A program made the translations under genes and the position numbers. The notes under the pieces were generated by a model. That model saw only the letters and a list, made by a program, of their open reading frames with translations. It ran no database searches and had not been told where the DNA came from. Positions 49,367 to 62,359 of a stretch of 64,000 nucleotides of DNA are shown piece by piece (the first letter of the stretch is position 1; each line of letters opens with the position of its first letter). Source of the DNA: Panagrolaimus kolymaensis (lineage: Eukaryota; Nematoda; Chromadorea; Rhabditida; Panagrolaimidae); the NCBI GenBank assembly GCA_028622995.1, contig JAJQJQ010000027.1:1612001-1676000 (forward strand). The letters are read 5' to 3'.

Positions 49367-52300
49367 ATGGTTGGTCATAAAGCACCAACAACTTTATGGG
49401 CCATTTTAATGTCCATTTTTGTTGGAATTTTGCTGAATGCTCAATTTACAGGTTAGTGAAAAGACAAGATAAAAAACAAAACTATTTTTTTTTGATAACA
49501 AAAAAGATAGTAACGAAGAAAAACGTCTGACTGCTTTTTTGGTTTTCTTAGAAGCCACAAACTACACCCAAAAAAAAAACTAAAAAAGAATTTGTTTTAG
49601 AATCAGCATCGTTTAAATGTCATGCCTGTCATGCAGCTGTTGAAGGATTTAAGTAAGTCATTTTTAAAATTAACGCAAAAAAATAAACAGAAAAAATAGA
49701 ACTTTTATGGAGGAAAGAAAAAGATAGTTTGAAGCCATGGGAGAATAGAATTTGAGATTTAAAAAAATTAAAGGGAATCTCGACGCGCAATTTTTTTAAA
49801 AGCCTCAATTAAATTAAAAAAAAAACCAAAAGTTTGTTTTTATCAAAAAAATCTCGAATATACGGGAACCCTAACTTGCAATTAAAGAAGACTCTATAGA
49901 TATGAATTTGAAAAAAGGAAGAAAAAATGTCAAAAACTATTGGGAAAATTCATAAATAATTATAATTTTTTTAGATTTGCATATGAAAGAAATGTGACAA
50001 GTGATAAAATAATAGAATTTGCAATATTTATTTGTAAAACTTTTACCCATCATGAACCTTTAGTTTGTCAAGGGATGACATCACAATTTCGAGTAAGTTA
50101 ATTCTTTATTTAAAAAGCCGCCGAAGCATTTATGGAAAAATTGCTAATTTACAATTTTAGGCTCAATTTTTATATGTTGTGGAGCGATTAATTTTCGAAC
50201 CCGCTCAACTTTGTGGAATGTTAATGAATGATTGTGGAACTCCACATAATCCATTTAATTCAAATTGGACTATTCCACTTCCACCTAAACCCAAAAGAAA
50301 TCTTTATGCGAAAAGAAGAGATGACTCCCCGGGTCTTACACCGAATCAAGGAAAATCAACTTTTCGTATTTTACAAATTTCTGATTTACATTTTGATATT
50401 TTTTATCAACCCGGTGCCGAATCAATATGTTTAGATCCAATTTGTTGTCAATCAGATTCCACAAATATGCATCAAAAAAATCCTAAATCAAGAAATCATA
50501 TTATCAAACCTGCGGGATATTGGGGAACAATCGGAAAATGTGATGTCCCATATTGGACAATTGAAAACATGCTTAAACATGTCAATCAAACAGAAAAGGT
50601 GAGTTAATTAAATAAAAAATAGCAGAAAAGTTAAGAAAAAAGAAATTTTTGTGCTTTTAAAAAACAAAAAATGGAGGAAACTTTTCGAAAAAAGAATAGT
50701 TTAAAAAATATTAATAAGCCTGCCATTTGAAAATAGAGAAATAACAAAAATCAAACATTTTCGTAATCAGAATTTCGGTAATAAATTTTTCTGCTTCTAA
50801 AATTGAGCCACCAAACTTCTGTTATTCACTGATCAAAAAATAGCCAATATAAAACTAGAAAGTTTGTGCATTAAGAATTCTCGTACAATCCGTTACCAGG
50901 TTGTTTGAACAGAGAAGGGAAGGGAAGAGAAGAGAAGGGAAGAGAAAGTGGTGTTTTTAGCACGAAAGTTTCGTTTGAATGAAATTTTCGAAAACTTTCG
51001 TAAAATGGAAAAAATTTCGAAAGTTTTCGAAAATTTCATTCAAACGAAACTTTCGTGCTAGAAACACCACTTTCTCTTCCCTTCTCTTCTCTTCCCTTCC
51101 CTTCTCTGTTCAAACAACCTGGTAATGGATTGTAACTAAGATTGTCAAGGATTTCAGACTTTAAAAAGCCCAAAGCAAAAAAAATGTTTTTTTGGGGAAA
51201 AAAGTAAAAAATGACTCAAAATAAACAAGGCTTAAAAAATGATGACTCCAAAAAAATGATGGGAGTCATTTGGGACACTTAGAAAATATCTATACTTTAA
51301 ATCATTTACAAGTAAAAAAAAACAAAACAAAAAAATTTGTGAGAAGAAAAAAAGCTAAACAATACTTAAAAAAAGTAAGCAAATAAAAAAAAGCAATGAT
51401 TACTTTATTGTTTTTTTTCTTCTTCGTTGGACCAAGTTAAGATCAAAAATAAAAAAAAGAAGAATATTAGGAGGTAATAAAAAAAATAACTATTCAACAA
51501 CAAGACTTGTTTTGGGTGTATAAAAAATTTTAGAGAGTGCATAATTAGTTTTTCATAAAAAAAGTTTACTTTTTTACAACAACAAAAAATTGCAAAAAAA
51601 ATTCAAAACACAAATTTATTTTAGAATTAAATTCCATCTTTTTTTTAGGATCTTGACTACATTATGCTTTCTGGGGATTATATGTCTCATAAAGATTGGT
51701 CATACACTCGAAGCGATCATTTAAATATTCTCAAAAATTTAACAAATTTAATTGAAACATATTTCCCTGAAACTCCAACCTTTTGGGCCATTGGCAATCA
51801 TGAAGGTGTTCCAGTTAATACGTAAGTGATTATTTTTAAAGCTTTTCAAATATCTCTCAAAAACTTTAAAAAGATCAAGACCCAAAAGGCAAAATCAAAG
51901 TTTAAAAGAAAATTGCCAAAAGCAAGGATGGAAAAAAAGCAGGCGTTTACGCAATCGAAGAACAAAAAGTCCACATAAAAAAGGGCCAACTGACATTTTG
52001 TCATTTTTGACCAGCACAAAGACCCACAAACACGCTATTTAAAAGGACAAAAAAACAAGCGAGCAAGAGAAAGGTATCGGCTGCTTTTAGGAAAGCCATA
52101 AAAGAAAGAACCTAGCAAGAAAAAATTGTTTGTGATTTTTTTTTAAAGCAAGCGATTGCAAAGGTTGAGAAAAAGAAAGAAAGAAAGGAAAATTTGTGAT
52201 GGAAGAAAAGTTTTTAATTTTTAGATTTGGTCCACATTTTGTTCCAAAACAATTTCGCCCTCAATGGTTATATAATGCTATGTATAATTCAGGAAAGAAA

Positions 52301-55300
52301 TGGCTTAATTCTAAAAATGCTAAAGAAATGATTTAGTAAGTTTTCCGTTTTCTTTTTTATTTTTTTTGGAAATTTCGGTTATAAATGGCCGCGAAATTTT
52401 TTTTGGTAGTTTGATTTTTAAAAAGTAGTAGACGATAGACATGATTTGGAGTATGATCCCTAAAAAATAGGAATGAATGGCGAAGAAATAAAAATTTGAA
52501 GAATCAATTGTACGTTGTTTCATAAAAAAACGGACATGTGGTTTTTCGATGGATAAACAATAACAACAAAAAAATGTTTGTTTATTTTTGTGGTAAGAAA
52601 AAAAATAAAGCAAAAAGGTAAAAAAAGGGTTTATATTTTTACGATTTTAAGTTTAGTCATGCAAGAAAGCACGAAGAAGGAAAATCAACAACTTTTATTC
52701 AAAAAATTTTGCGATTTTTTCTTTCTTTTTTAATTTGAAAAAAATATCTAAAAACAAACATTCGAAAAAAAGTAGTGAACTTTCATTTTTTTTCAAAAAT
52801 TTTATCGTTTTTAATTGTTATCAAGGCATTTTTATCTTTTACTTTATTGTTTTTAAACTTCCTCCACCAACGCCGCCTAATTTTAAATCTTTCTAACTAA
52901 TTTTTTTTTCTATCTAATCTAATAAAAAAATTTAAAGTCATTCAAATAATAACTTTACTCGAAGGAGCTAAACTTTTTTTTGTCGTCAGCTGCGTAATTT
53001 TTTTTTGACAAAAAGGAAGGGAGATTTACGAAAGCACAAACAAGCAAGATTTTAGCCTAAAAACCAAAGAAAAAAAATGATGAGAATACAAATACATATA
53101 AAGCATAAAACAGAAAGAAGCCAGCAAAAAAAAATATTTGTAAGCAAAAACCACTGTTTTTTTTAAATAACAAAAATAAAAAGAAAAACGCGCCAAATAT
53201 TCTTCTTTTTTTTGTTGGTTGTTGGATTCTCGTGTTTTTTTTTTAAGAAAATAAAAAAAAGAAAAAAATGCAGTCGTCAAGAACAACGAAAAAGGAGAGA
53301 AAAGAATATATGGAAAAAGATGTTTACTTTTTTTTCTTCGTCTTATGCTTGCTTTCCATTAGTGTAAACGTACTCAAAAAAATTTTGTTTTGGAATAAAA
53401 ACAAATAAGCAATTTCTTCTTTTCGTCTTTGAAGTATTTTTATTCTTGGGTCTCTTAAAAATTATGTATTCTAAAGCCAGAAACGCTGCGTTGCCGGAGG
53501 CACTAATAATTTTATTCAAAATTTGTTTTTCATCTTCGCCGAAAAAAATTGGCACAAACATTTTAGTCGTCTGCTTTTGCTTTTTTTCCAAAAATTATTT
53601 TCCTCTTTTTATGTTTTGTGTGCCTCAGAGTTAAAAAGCTCATTTTTAACCATCAAAGTTTTTTCTGGTGTAAAAAAATTGTGTTCATCATTGCACAAAT
53701 TTTGTTCGATTTTTGGATGCAAAGGAAAAGGAAAAATCCCAAACACAAGAGAAATGGCTTTGAAATGGGCGAGAGACGACATAAGAAATGCACTCTTCTT
53801 TCAATAAAAGTTGAAAACAAAAAAAGAAGCTTTTTTCTTTCGCAAAATAATTTTTAAAAAAGACGTTGGAATCATTTGTTTGTTTTTAGCTTCGATTTTT
53901 GAACCTTTAAAAAATTTTTGAAAGAGAATAAAAAAATACATAAAAAGCTTTTTCAAATTTATTTAGTCAACAGCCACGATTAAAAATAAATAAACAATTT
54001 TTATTAAAATTCTTAGGCGCTCAAATTTTACAAACAACAAAAAAAACATGGTTTTTAAAAAATTAAATAAAGAAAGTTTTTTTGTGCAAAAAACAAAAGC
54101 TTATAAATGCATTTTAAAATTTTTTTTATTAAAGTTTTACTCTTTGCCGCGGAAACAAATAAATTTTCGTCACTAATGTTTTCATCGTGTTTTTTTTAGT
54201 CGAGGCTCGTATGCAGTTAAACTTTCACCCAAGCTCAAACTCATTACAGTTAATACAGGATATTGTGAAACTACAAATTTTTTCCTTTATCTAAATCAAG
54301 TTGATCCCGATTCAACTTTATCATGGCTTGTAAAAGAACTCAAGGAATCAGAAATAAATGGAGAATATGTTCATATTTTGGCTCACATTCCTCCGGGCGA
54401 TGGTGAATGTTTAGAAGGATGGGCAAGAAATTATTATCGAATTATTCAAAGGTAAAATAAACAAAAAAAGAAGCTATCGTCGTTTGCTTTTATTGGATTT
54501 TTTGTTTGTTTTTAGATTTTCTCAAACCATTCGAGGCCAATTTTTTGGACATACCCATTCAGATAGTTTTGGAATGTTTTATGAAGATATGAATGATCCA
54601 TTTTCAAAACCCATAGGAATTTTATATACTGCTCCAAGTGTCACCACTTTTGAAGATTTAAATCCTGCTTATCGAATTTATACAGTTGAAGGAGATATTG
54701 ATAATACCAAACATGTAAGCTTAAACTCTATTTAAAAAAAATTATTAACAAAAAAATAATTTTCTATTTAGGACATTCTCGATTTTGAAACTCATTTCTT
54801 TAATCTCTCAAAATCTGAGCAAGGTAAAGAACCAAAATGGGAATTGCTTTATAAAGCTAAGGTTTGTTCCACATATTTTTTTTCAATCCCATATTTATTT
54901 ACCTACCTTCAATAATAATCCTTTCTAGGAAGAATATAGCATGATTGATTTATCTCCAGCAAGCTGGCAACATTTGAGTGAACAAGTTCGAACTAATTTA
55001 CAAACATATGAAAAGTTTTTAAAGTAAACACTTCCACAAAAAAAAATCCATTTAACATTGATTTTTTATAGAAATTATGCTCGACGTGATGATTATAAAT
55101 GTGATCTCAATTGTCGCCACGATATCCTTTGCGCCATGAGAGCTTCACATCATAATAAAACAGCTTTATGCGCTGATGTCAAAATTGAGGGTGATCCTCT
55201 TTCAGCTTATATTCGTCGTAAAACTGTCAATCAAAAAGGTGTAGTCGAACGAGTTAAATCAGCATTATGGGGACATTTGAGTTCATGGGTTAGTGATACA

Positions 55301-55312
55301 GTTAATGGATAA
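49367..55312 (+). CDS. asm: Acid sphingomyelinase-like phosphodiesterase (617 aa)
   Basis: Eleven exons join in phase: 49367-49451, 49601-49652, 49975-50092, 50161-50598, 51649-51821, 52225-52335, 54200-54451, 54516-54714, 54772-54861, 54929-55023 and 55072-55312. A signal peptide (WAILMSIFVGILLNA) leads to a saposin B domain (about residues 33-110) with its cysteines (CHAC, FICKTF, LVCQG, QLCGM, NDCG). The calcineurin-like catalytic domain has every expected zinc ligand: D160 and H162 (DLHFD), D241 (SGDYMSH), N281 (GNHE), H388 (LAHIPPG), H422 and H424 (GHTH). The C-terminal domain has the paired cysteines of the family. In animals these enzymes hydrolyse sphingomyelin to ceramide and phosphocholine in lysosomes or outside the cell. 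Which of the nematode asm-1/2/3 group it belongs to is not resolved. An ATAAA-rich polyadenylation region lies near 55391. Confidence 0.95.
50884..51134. mobile_element. TA-flanked foldback MITE in the sphingomyelinase intron
   Basis: The element 50886-51132 (247 bp) starts CAATCCGTTACCAGGTTG and ends with its near complement. It is flanked by TA on both sides, as for Tc1/mariner-type targets. The arms of about 115 bp are nearly perfect complements, including a GAAGGGAAGGGAAGAGAAG purine tract, so the intron RNA could form a long hairpin. It sits in the 1-kb intron 50599-51648 and does not disturb exon phase. Confidence 0.9.
52336..54199. other. Large intron of the sphingomyelinase gene
   Basis: This 1.9-kb intron (GTAAGT...TTTTTTTAG) is far longer than the others in the gene. 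It is low-complexity A/T sequence. Open frames within it on both strands show no domain-like pattern and are not annotated. Confidence 0.6.
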
Positions 55313-56576
55313 TAAATAATTAGAAAGAGTGAAAATTGATGAATTTTTCAAATTTTTGTTATGTTGTATGTATTTTTTTTTGTTTTTGGTTAAATAAAAT
55401 GGTTTCTATGATTTTTTAAACTCATTTATGTACAATATTATTTTAATCGCAAGAAGCTTTGACAAATCAAAACCTAAAAATGTAACTGTATTCGTAGGCA
55501 ATGATTGTTAGATTTGGAAAACTAAAAAAAAATTCATGGAGAAAGGTTTTGTTATTGAAGGAAACTACTTTTTCCTTTGCGTATGAATTTGCAAACAGCG
55601 ATGATAAGTTGCTTCCAAGAAAGTGCTTGTTTTTTTTCTTTCTAACATTTTTATTCATTTTGATTTTATTCGAGTTCCTTATTAATCCAATATTCTCCAA
55701 GTAGTATGTAAATATCATGTTTATCATTTTTACAAAACTTTCGATTTTGTTGGTTTATAATTAACAAAAATTAGTAGGTTATACTTGCCAATGTAACATA
55801 TTCATGTAGCTAAATTTATAAAAATTTGGATGGATCAATTCAAAGAACTATTTTTAATTTAAAAACTATCGTCAGCTTTTCAAGTTAAAATCTACCACAC
55901 ATTATTTTTTGTTTTTTTTTTGTAATGATAGATACCTTTTTTATTGTACAAACTCAAAATCTTCTTTGCTTCACTAAAACAAATTTTCAACCAAACCATT
56001 TTCATTTAATTGTGACTTTTCTGTTGATTAATTTTACCTTCAAAATTTGTCATTTTATTAACCATATGTGTCGTTTTTTCTACGAGAATAAAAAAGCTTT
56101 TCTAAGTCACGTCATTTTATTCCCCTGATAATCGACTTGAACAAAATGGGTTACATTTGTGCTACGGTAATAAGTTTAACCTTTGATGTTTTTGTGTTCT
56201 GTATGTTAAAAAAATAAGGTCAAGCTAAAACTAATTTTCTTTTTATTATTATTTTAATGTTTTTAGCTATGATATTTATAAAAACCTTTAAAATATAACA
56301 ACGCACGCATGTAATAACTAACATATAGCTTTAATCCACTTTTTTCTCTCCTTAATTCCCAATACTGTATTCTTTTTTATTCCTTAGAGAAGAAATATTT
56401 ATGTATGAGTAAAAAAATTTATAGAGAGCCATATTGACACAAAAAGAAAAGAAAAATTTTTGTTATTACTTTTTTCTCCAAGTTTTAAAAATTTAATTAG
56501 TCGTGTGTTTGTCAGAGAAAACAAAATTCATACACAAAAAATAAACTTTTTTTATTTTTAGCAAAGAAAAAAACCG
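55313..56576. other. Gene-free spacer
   Basis: It holds the 3' end of the sphingomyelinase gene and AT-rich sequence. No gene was recognised. TTTATTTTTAG at about 56552-56562, shortly before the receptor ATG, may be a splice or spliced-leader acceptor. Confidence 0.5.
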
Positions 56577-58392
56577 ATGATTCCAGAAGTGATAGAATTT
56601 TCAAATTGGTCCTTTTTGATTGCATTTTTTTTAGCATGGTTGCTAAATATTTTAGAAATATATTTAATTTTAACTAAAACTGAAAAAAATATGAAACGTT
56701 ATAGTCGAATTTTACTTCAATCAGCTATATTGGATTTAATTGCAGCGACGGTGTATTTTTTGATGCAACAAGTAAGCCCCCTTTTTTGTTTTTTGCTTCT
56801 CACCTAAATTCCTTTGTTGTATTAAGTCTTTCATTTTTTCAGATCGTAAGTTTTTATCAACAAGAAAAAACAAAAACCAAAGTTTATGAAATCCATAATT
56901 GTTAATTGTCGTTGCAGCATGTAATCCCAGAATATCCATATCTTTTTGTTCGAGGAGGTCAAAAATTCTTTTCTTTTCTTCCTGGAAAGCTTAAATGTGC
57001 CACACCTCCTATTTATGCATTCGTTTATTGCTTTTCATTTTGGTCCATTCCTTTGCAATGTCTTTCAAGATATTATAAACTTTGCAGGTTTTTTTTTAAT
57101 AAACTTCAAAAACCCAAAAAAATCTTTTATCATCAAAGTTTTTAGAAACCGAGCACTTCCACAACGAATAATGATTCCATTATATTTTATAATATTTATC
57201 GCAGTTATTTTAAGTGGATGGTATTATGTTTTAGGTTGTGATAATATAAATAATCAACCTGAAGCTAAAGCAATATTTGATACCATTCCTATTTGGAAAG
57301 ATGATGAAAATAAAAATCAATTTTGTGTTATGGAAATTGTAAGTAACTTTGGATTTTAAAGTCGGAAACTTACTTTAGTTAGAAAATAAAAAATATTGCA
57401 ACACTTGTTTCATTGGTTAAAAAAGCACTTTAGCGATGAAAATTCAAAGATTAGCGAACCTTTGCAGGCAAAAAAGAATGCTTTAGCTAATTGACAAAGT
57501 CAAACCAAAACAAATATCTTTAACTTTTCGTAATCCTCTCATTTTACAACTTCAGTATGCTTGTGCATTGCTGCATCACCCTTTGATAACAGGAAAGCAA
57601 GCAATATTTACATTATTAAAAGTTCATAATCCCCTGTTTAAAATGCGCCCAAACTAACTTCCCAAAAAGTGTTTTACTTTTTCGCAACTTTTATTTAATC
57701 CTATTTGCTTGCATCTAAAGTTGTGCCTTCTCTAATTTTGTTTATTCTGCCAAAAAAATAAAGCTTTGTTTGATTAACGAAAAATTGATTTTAAATTTAG
57801 CTATAAAAGAAAGCTTTGTAAAACGGCAATGCTTTAACCTTCCATTAAATGCTTTTTGTCTGTGTGAAACCATCATCCAATAATTTTCAGTTATCAAGCA
57901 CCTTAATCGTTCACGTGGTTACTTTAAATGGATTCAGCATTATCGGTTTAATCGTAATCTTTTACACCCTTTATAAAATCCAAATATTTCTTAAACTTCA
58001 TCATTTTTTAATGCGATCCAAAACTCTTGAAATGCATAACCAACTTATTCGACGACTCATGCTTCAAGTGAGTTTACTAACCCATAAAATTACTCGACTA
58101 TCATATATGAAAAGTTTTTTAGACGATTATTCCAGTAATTTGTTGTTTAAACACTTTACTTTTATGCGTTCTTGGAATGACTATCAAACATTATAATCGA
58201 AGTTTATTCATTTTCTTCTTTTTATTATATCCATGGATTGCAGTTTTTAATAGTATTTTTACAATCGTTTCAATTCATAGTTATCGTTCTGCAATGGTTG
58301 CTTGGTGGTTTAAATGTTTGTTTGTGATGCTTAAAAACACTCCAAACATCAACGCAATCAGCAACATTGAAATGAGTGGTGAAAGATATTGA
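56577..58392 (+). CDS. Seven-transmembrane nematode chemoreceptor (334 aa)
   Basis: Five exons join in phase: 56577-56771, 56918-57087, 57146-57338, 57891-58067 and 58123-58392. Seven hydrophobic segments are visible. Helix 1 is FLIAFFLAWLLNILEIYLIL. Helix 2 is SAILDLIAATVYFLM. Helix 3 is YAFVYCFSFWSIPLQCL followed by SRYYKLCR. Helix 4 is IMIPLYFIIFIAVILSGW, helix 5 is TLIVHVVTLNGFSIIGLIVI, helix 6 is TIIPVICCLNTLLLCVLGM, and helix 7 is LFIFFFLLYPWIAVFNSIF followed by HSYRSAM. The short N-terminus, TIIP in helix 6 and the NSIFTI...YR end are those of the Str-superfamily receptors (srd/str/srh group). Such receptors usually sit on chemosensory cilia. The exact family is uncertain. The last junction (58068-58122 intron) is needed to include helix 6. 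Confidence 0.82.
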
Positions 58393-58648
58393 TAACAATG
58401 GCTCAAGATTACAATTAATCCTATTCCATGTATGAGAAAGGTTACAGTTAACGAAACGTTGCATATACGAACTACTATTACACGACAAGCTGACCATGCT
58501 AACTAATAAACCTCTCCCTATTAACACAAGAACAATGTTTCAAAGTACATGTAAAACGATAAAACAATAAACAAAAAGAACACATACAAAAAAATAACTT
58601 TATTAAGCATGATTATAGTTAATCCATTTGTACATTTAACATTTACTA

Positions 58649-59515
58649 TTAAGCCTTTCTACCATCAAGACAGATAATATGAGATTCATCATCACCAGAA
58701 TCTTGAGTACTTGCATGTTTTGGAATATCAATATCTTTTTGAAGCTTGATTTGTTTAGCAGCACCATTGGTATATTCTAAGCATTCTCGTCCATCTCCAT
58801 CGTAAATTGTACGTTTATGAACACGATGACATTGCTAAAAAAACAAAACAGATGAATGAAACATAAATACATGAGCAAAAGGAAGGTATAAAACATAATC
58901 GCAGGTACATACAAATTGCTAATTACAGACTATGACAAGCAGAAGCAGGCTCATATTAGCTATAAACATGATAAGCGTGCTTCAAACAACCAAACAAAAC
59001 TCAAGAAATAGAGACAATATCGATGAAAGAAACTCACATTCTTTTCTTCATAGGCGATACCACAATAACTGTAGATAACAACTTGCCATGATCCTTTAGC
59101 AGGTTCCAAATCAGTATCAGCATAATAATAATATTGTCCACTAACACTATAACCACCTTTACGAGAAGTATGTCCATGAGCAACCACATCATTTACAGCT
59201 TCTAAAAACGATAATAACATTAGACAATATAATAATCAATCAACAGAACAGAACACTCTTCATTTTTATGTCAAATGATAAGAGACAACAACAAAAAAGA
59301 ATGAGAGAAAACATACGGAAATTATCAACCAATTGAACGTAAGCACCATAAAGTTCTTTGCCATCACATTTGATTGTTCCAGAAACTTGTAATTGACCAT
59401 TTCCTTTTCGAAGTTCATTAGGTTTAAAACAATATTGAGAAGCAGCAATCCATGGTGTAAGAATAGAAAGATGAATAAAGAGTGCAGTAAACAACCATAA
59501 ATGACGATGCAACAT
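58649..59515 (-). CDS. Transthyretin-like (TTR-52/TTL-type) secreted protein (182 aa)
   Basis: Three exons join on the minus strand: 59515-59317, 59201-59038 and 58834-58649. A signal peptide (LWLFTALFIHLSILTPWIAAS) is followed by the nematode transthyretin-like fold: LQVSGTIKCDGKELYGAYVQLVDN, then HGHTSRKGGYSVSG, then WQVVIYSYCG, and a Cys-containing C-terminal part (QCHRVHKR, REC, IICLDG). These proteins are a large nematode-specific secreted family, with members that bridge dying cells to phagocytes or are secreted by parasites. The specific role here is unknown. The 3' exon is longer and more acidic (DSGDDES) than the basic fold needs. Confidence 0.85.
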
Positions 59516-60664
59516 TTTTTGTATTCAGCGAGCAACCAAGCGAGCAAGAAGTTGAAACTGAAAAATGAACAATGAAAATAATGAGAAAGAAAAAGTGTGA
59601 CGTGTTAGAAAAATGAAAAGGCAAGAAAAATTGCCATAAATTTACTCCACATTTTTTTTTGGATGAACAACAAAGTTTTGAAGTAAAAAAAATTACCATA
59701 GAAAAAAAGCTTGTTTGTTTTTTTGCAAGGAGAAAGGAAAATAAAAAACTGTCGAAGATGCTTGATTTTCTGAAAGCATCAATTTCAGGGAACAGTTTGA
59801 GCTATCTTTGTGTTCCCTATAAAAAGCCGTTGGGAAAAAATTTTTTGGATTGCGCAGAACTTTTTTTGCTTCATCAACAAAAAATTTTTTTAATAACAAT
59901 GTTTTTTATTTTTTTATGATAAACTTTTTTGAAAGCATTCTTCCTCCATTGTTTAATGAGTTTATTAACATCAGCCATTAATAGATTTTATTTTTCATCC
60001 ACTTCTTCGTGTAGGTTGTTGACATGATTTTTATTTATATTTTTTTCATTTGGTTTTCAAATTAACACATTTTTTTCTTCTTCAAAGCGTTCTTACTTTT
60101 TTAACTTTTTTAAATGAATGAGATTCCATACTTTAATTAAGGCTTTCTCTGATACAATTTCTATTAATGAATGGATGGTAAATGTCTTTCTTTTTTTTAA
60201 AAGGTTTTTATCATTATTTTTTAGGAAAAACAATATTTTTCTTGAAATATGATGGAAACAACGTTCATTTTTAAACCATTTTCTTAGAATATGAATAACA
60301 TATTTCTATTGTTATTATTTTTTTCATATCAAAAAAACAAAAAAGGAAGAAAGGAAATTGAGAAGCACAATAATTGGATGATTAATTGAATTCGTTTGAA
60401 TTTGTAGTTTCTTTTGCTTTGTTTTTGCTTTTCTTTTTTTCTTTTTTGCGGTTTTTTATTTGCCAAATCATTGCACTGTTCATTGATGAATAATAAATAT
60501 TTAAAAATATTTTGATATAAAACAAAAGAAAAGAAAGTTTGTGTTTTTATGAATTTTTTTAATTTCGTTATTTTGATCTGTTTTTAAAATATCGTGAAAC
60601 AGCTGTAATTAAGGAATCCATTTTTACATTAACAGCTTGATAGCCGCGTTCACTCCTTTCAAAG
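59516..60664. other. Gene-free spacer
   Basis: This is the divergent intergenic region between the transthyretin-like gene (minus) and the next gene (plus). AT-rich; no repeat or RNA gene was recognised. Open frames here are low-complexity. Confidence 0.5.
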
Positions 60665-62359
60665 ATGAAACTAGCTTTCTTTAATGGACTTATTTTTTTC
60701 TTCGTCGCCATTTGTTATTTCCAAGTTGGTTATACCAACCAACAAGCTTCAATGGAAATTGCTAATGCAATTAATTCGGATGATATTGAAGTGGCAACAG
60801 AAATAGCAAAAAATATGAAAGAAATTGTTGATATTTTACCTATAAATAGTGTCACTCAAATTGCTTCACAACTTTTACTATGTAGTAATGGAATTGGAAT
60901 GGCATTTACATTTGGTAAAGATATTTTATTTCCCAAAGAAGTAAGTACCGGAAAAATAAGATTAAGGTAGCAATAAAGACAAGTTTTTTTAGGATCCTGT
61001 AATGCAAAAATTGGAATCCATGACAAATTTAATTGTTAATAAATTAAATGAAATTAGTGAACAAATTCAAGATTTAAAAGGATTCATTAGTGATTTAGTT
61101 TTTCAAGATGTAATATTTTTTTAAAACTTTATTTAAATTTACCGTTAACTTTTTAGAAAGTTACTTTTTTGGTTAATCAACTTATGGGTCACATTGAATT
61201 ATATTTCAAAGGACGAACTTCAACCCTCAAACATAAATTAAATATCACTTGTCAAACCATTGGAGTTGAATCCATTTTTTTGGTAAATTTAGACTTCTTT
61301 TTTTTTATGTATGTAAGAGTTAAGCAAAATAAAAATTTATAGAATATGCAAACATTATTGGATGGTGGTGTAATCCTAAATCAACTTGAATCCAAACATT
61401 ATAGCGATGAAGCATTTTCCCAAATTGAATTGTTATATAAAAATATGATGAAACAATTGGTAGGTTTCTTTTTTTAAGTTTAATCCTAATTATCTATATT
61501 TCATTATCCTTTGAGTCTCATAGCGAAAACTCAAAAAATTAACTATTTTCTCGGAGAAACATTTTTTGGAACAAAAAACACGCGATCATTTTAAAAAAAA
61601 TACCCAAAATGTTTATTTATTTATTTTAGTTAATTGCCTTTCCAATTTGTGAAAACCTTATGTTTGGTGAAGTTCATGGCGCTGAAAACCTTACAAAACG
61701 ATATGAGCATATTGAAAATTTTGTTAAAGAAATTGAAGAAAAACTTGAAAATGTTAACGAAATTCGCAAAGTTTGTTTTATTCATTCAAAAAAAAAAGTT
61801 TTATACAAAAAATCTTTTAAATATTTATGTATTTATATTTTTTTTTTAGCCCTTAATGGTTACTACTCTTTCACCAAATCGAGATTGGTATGCTTTTGAA
61901 AATATTGTAAATGAAGCAAAAAATGGTTGGAATTTTGGTTGGGAAATTGGTACTACCATTTATGGCACATCTAAATGTGGCCAACGTTTTGCAATTGTTG
62001 TCACCAAAGTAAATTTTTAAAAATATTGTAATTTTTTAAAGGAAAAACTAACCTTTTTTTTTTCAAAGTTTGAAGCTTTTTAAATTAAATAAATTTAGGT
62101 TGTTCGGCATGCTTTATATTTATTTATGGATGAACCTCAAAATGAAATTTGTGAAACTTATAGGTATGTAAAAAAAATTCCTTCCACCAAAAAAATAAAA
62201 ACTAAAAACCTTTTATTTATTTTTTTCTTCTTTAGATCATTCACCAATGAACCATGGATAAAATATAAAGTTATTTTTTGGCGATCAAATGTTGAAGAAG
62301 TTGTTAGGCGATGGAGACGATGGCTAGAAGATGGAGATTATGAAGAATTTAATGATTAA
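60665..62359 (+). CDS. Secreted helical protein of unknown family (374 aa)
   Basis: Eight exons join in phase: 60665-60940, 60993-61109, 61157-61282, 61343-61459, 61630-61770, 61850-62008, 62099-62163 and 62236-62359. The first six junctions are all phase 0, so each of exons 1-6 encodes a whole number of codons. A signal peptide (MKLAFFNGLIFFFVAICYF, cut near residue 24) precedes long amphipathic helices: EIANAINSDDIEVATEIAK, then LESMTNLIVNKLNEISEQI, then ENFVKEIEEKLENVNEI. A more beta-like C-terminal part follows, with Trp residues (NGWNFGWEIGTTIYG) and a basic-then-acidic end (RRWRRWLEDGD). It has few cysteines (LLLCSN, TCQT, PICENL, SKCGQ, EICET). I do not recognise the family; the helical N-terminal half with a mixed C-terminal half is all that can be said. 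Confidence 0.8.

Noticed and set aside
52320..53857. Open frames inside the large sphingomyelinase intron
   Set aside because: Low-complexity and on both strands; the host frame splices across them cleanly from 52335 to 54200.
58270..58527. Minus-strand frame opposite the last receptor exon
   Set aside because: Shadow of the receptor coding exon; the plus strand encodes helices 6 and 7.
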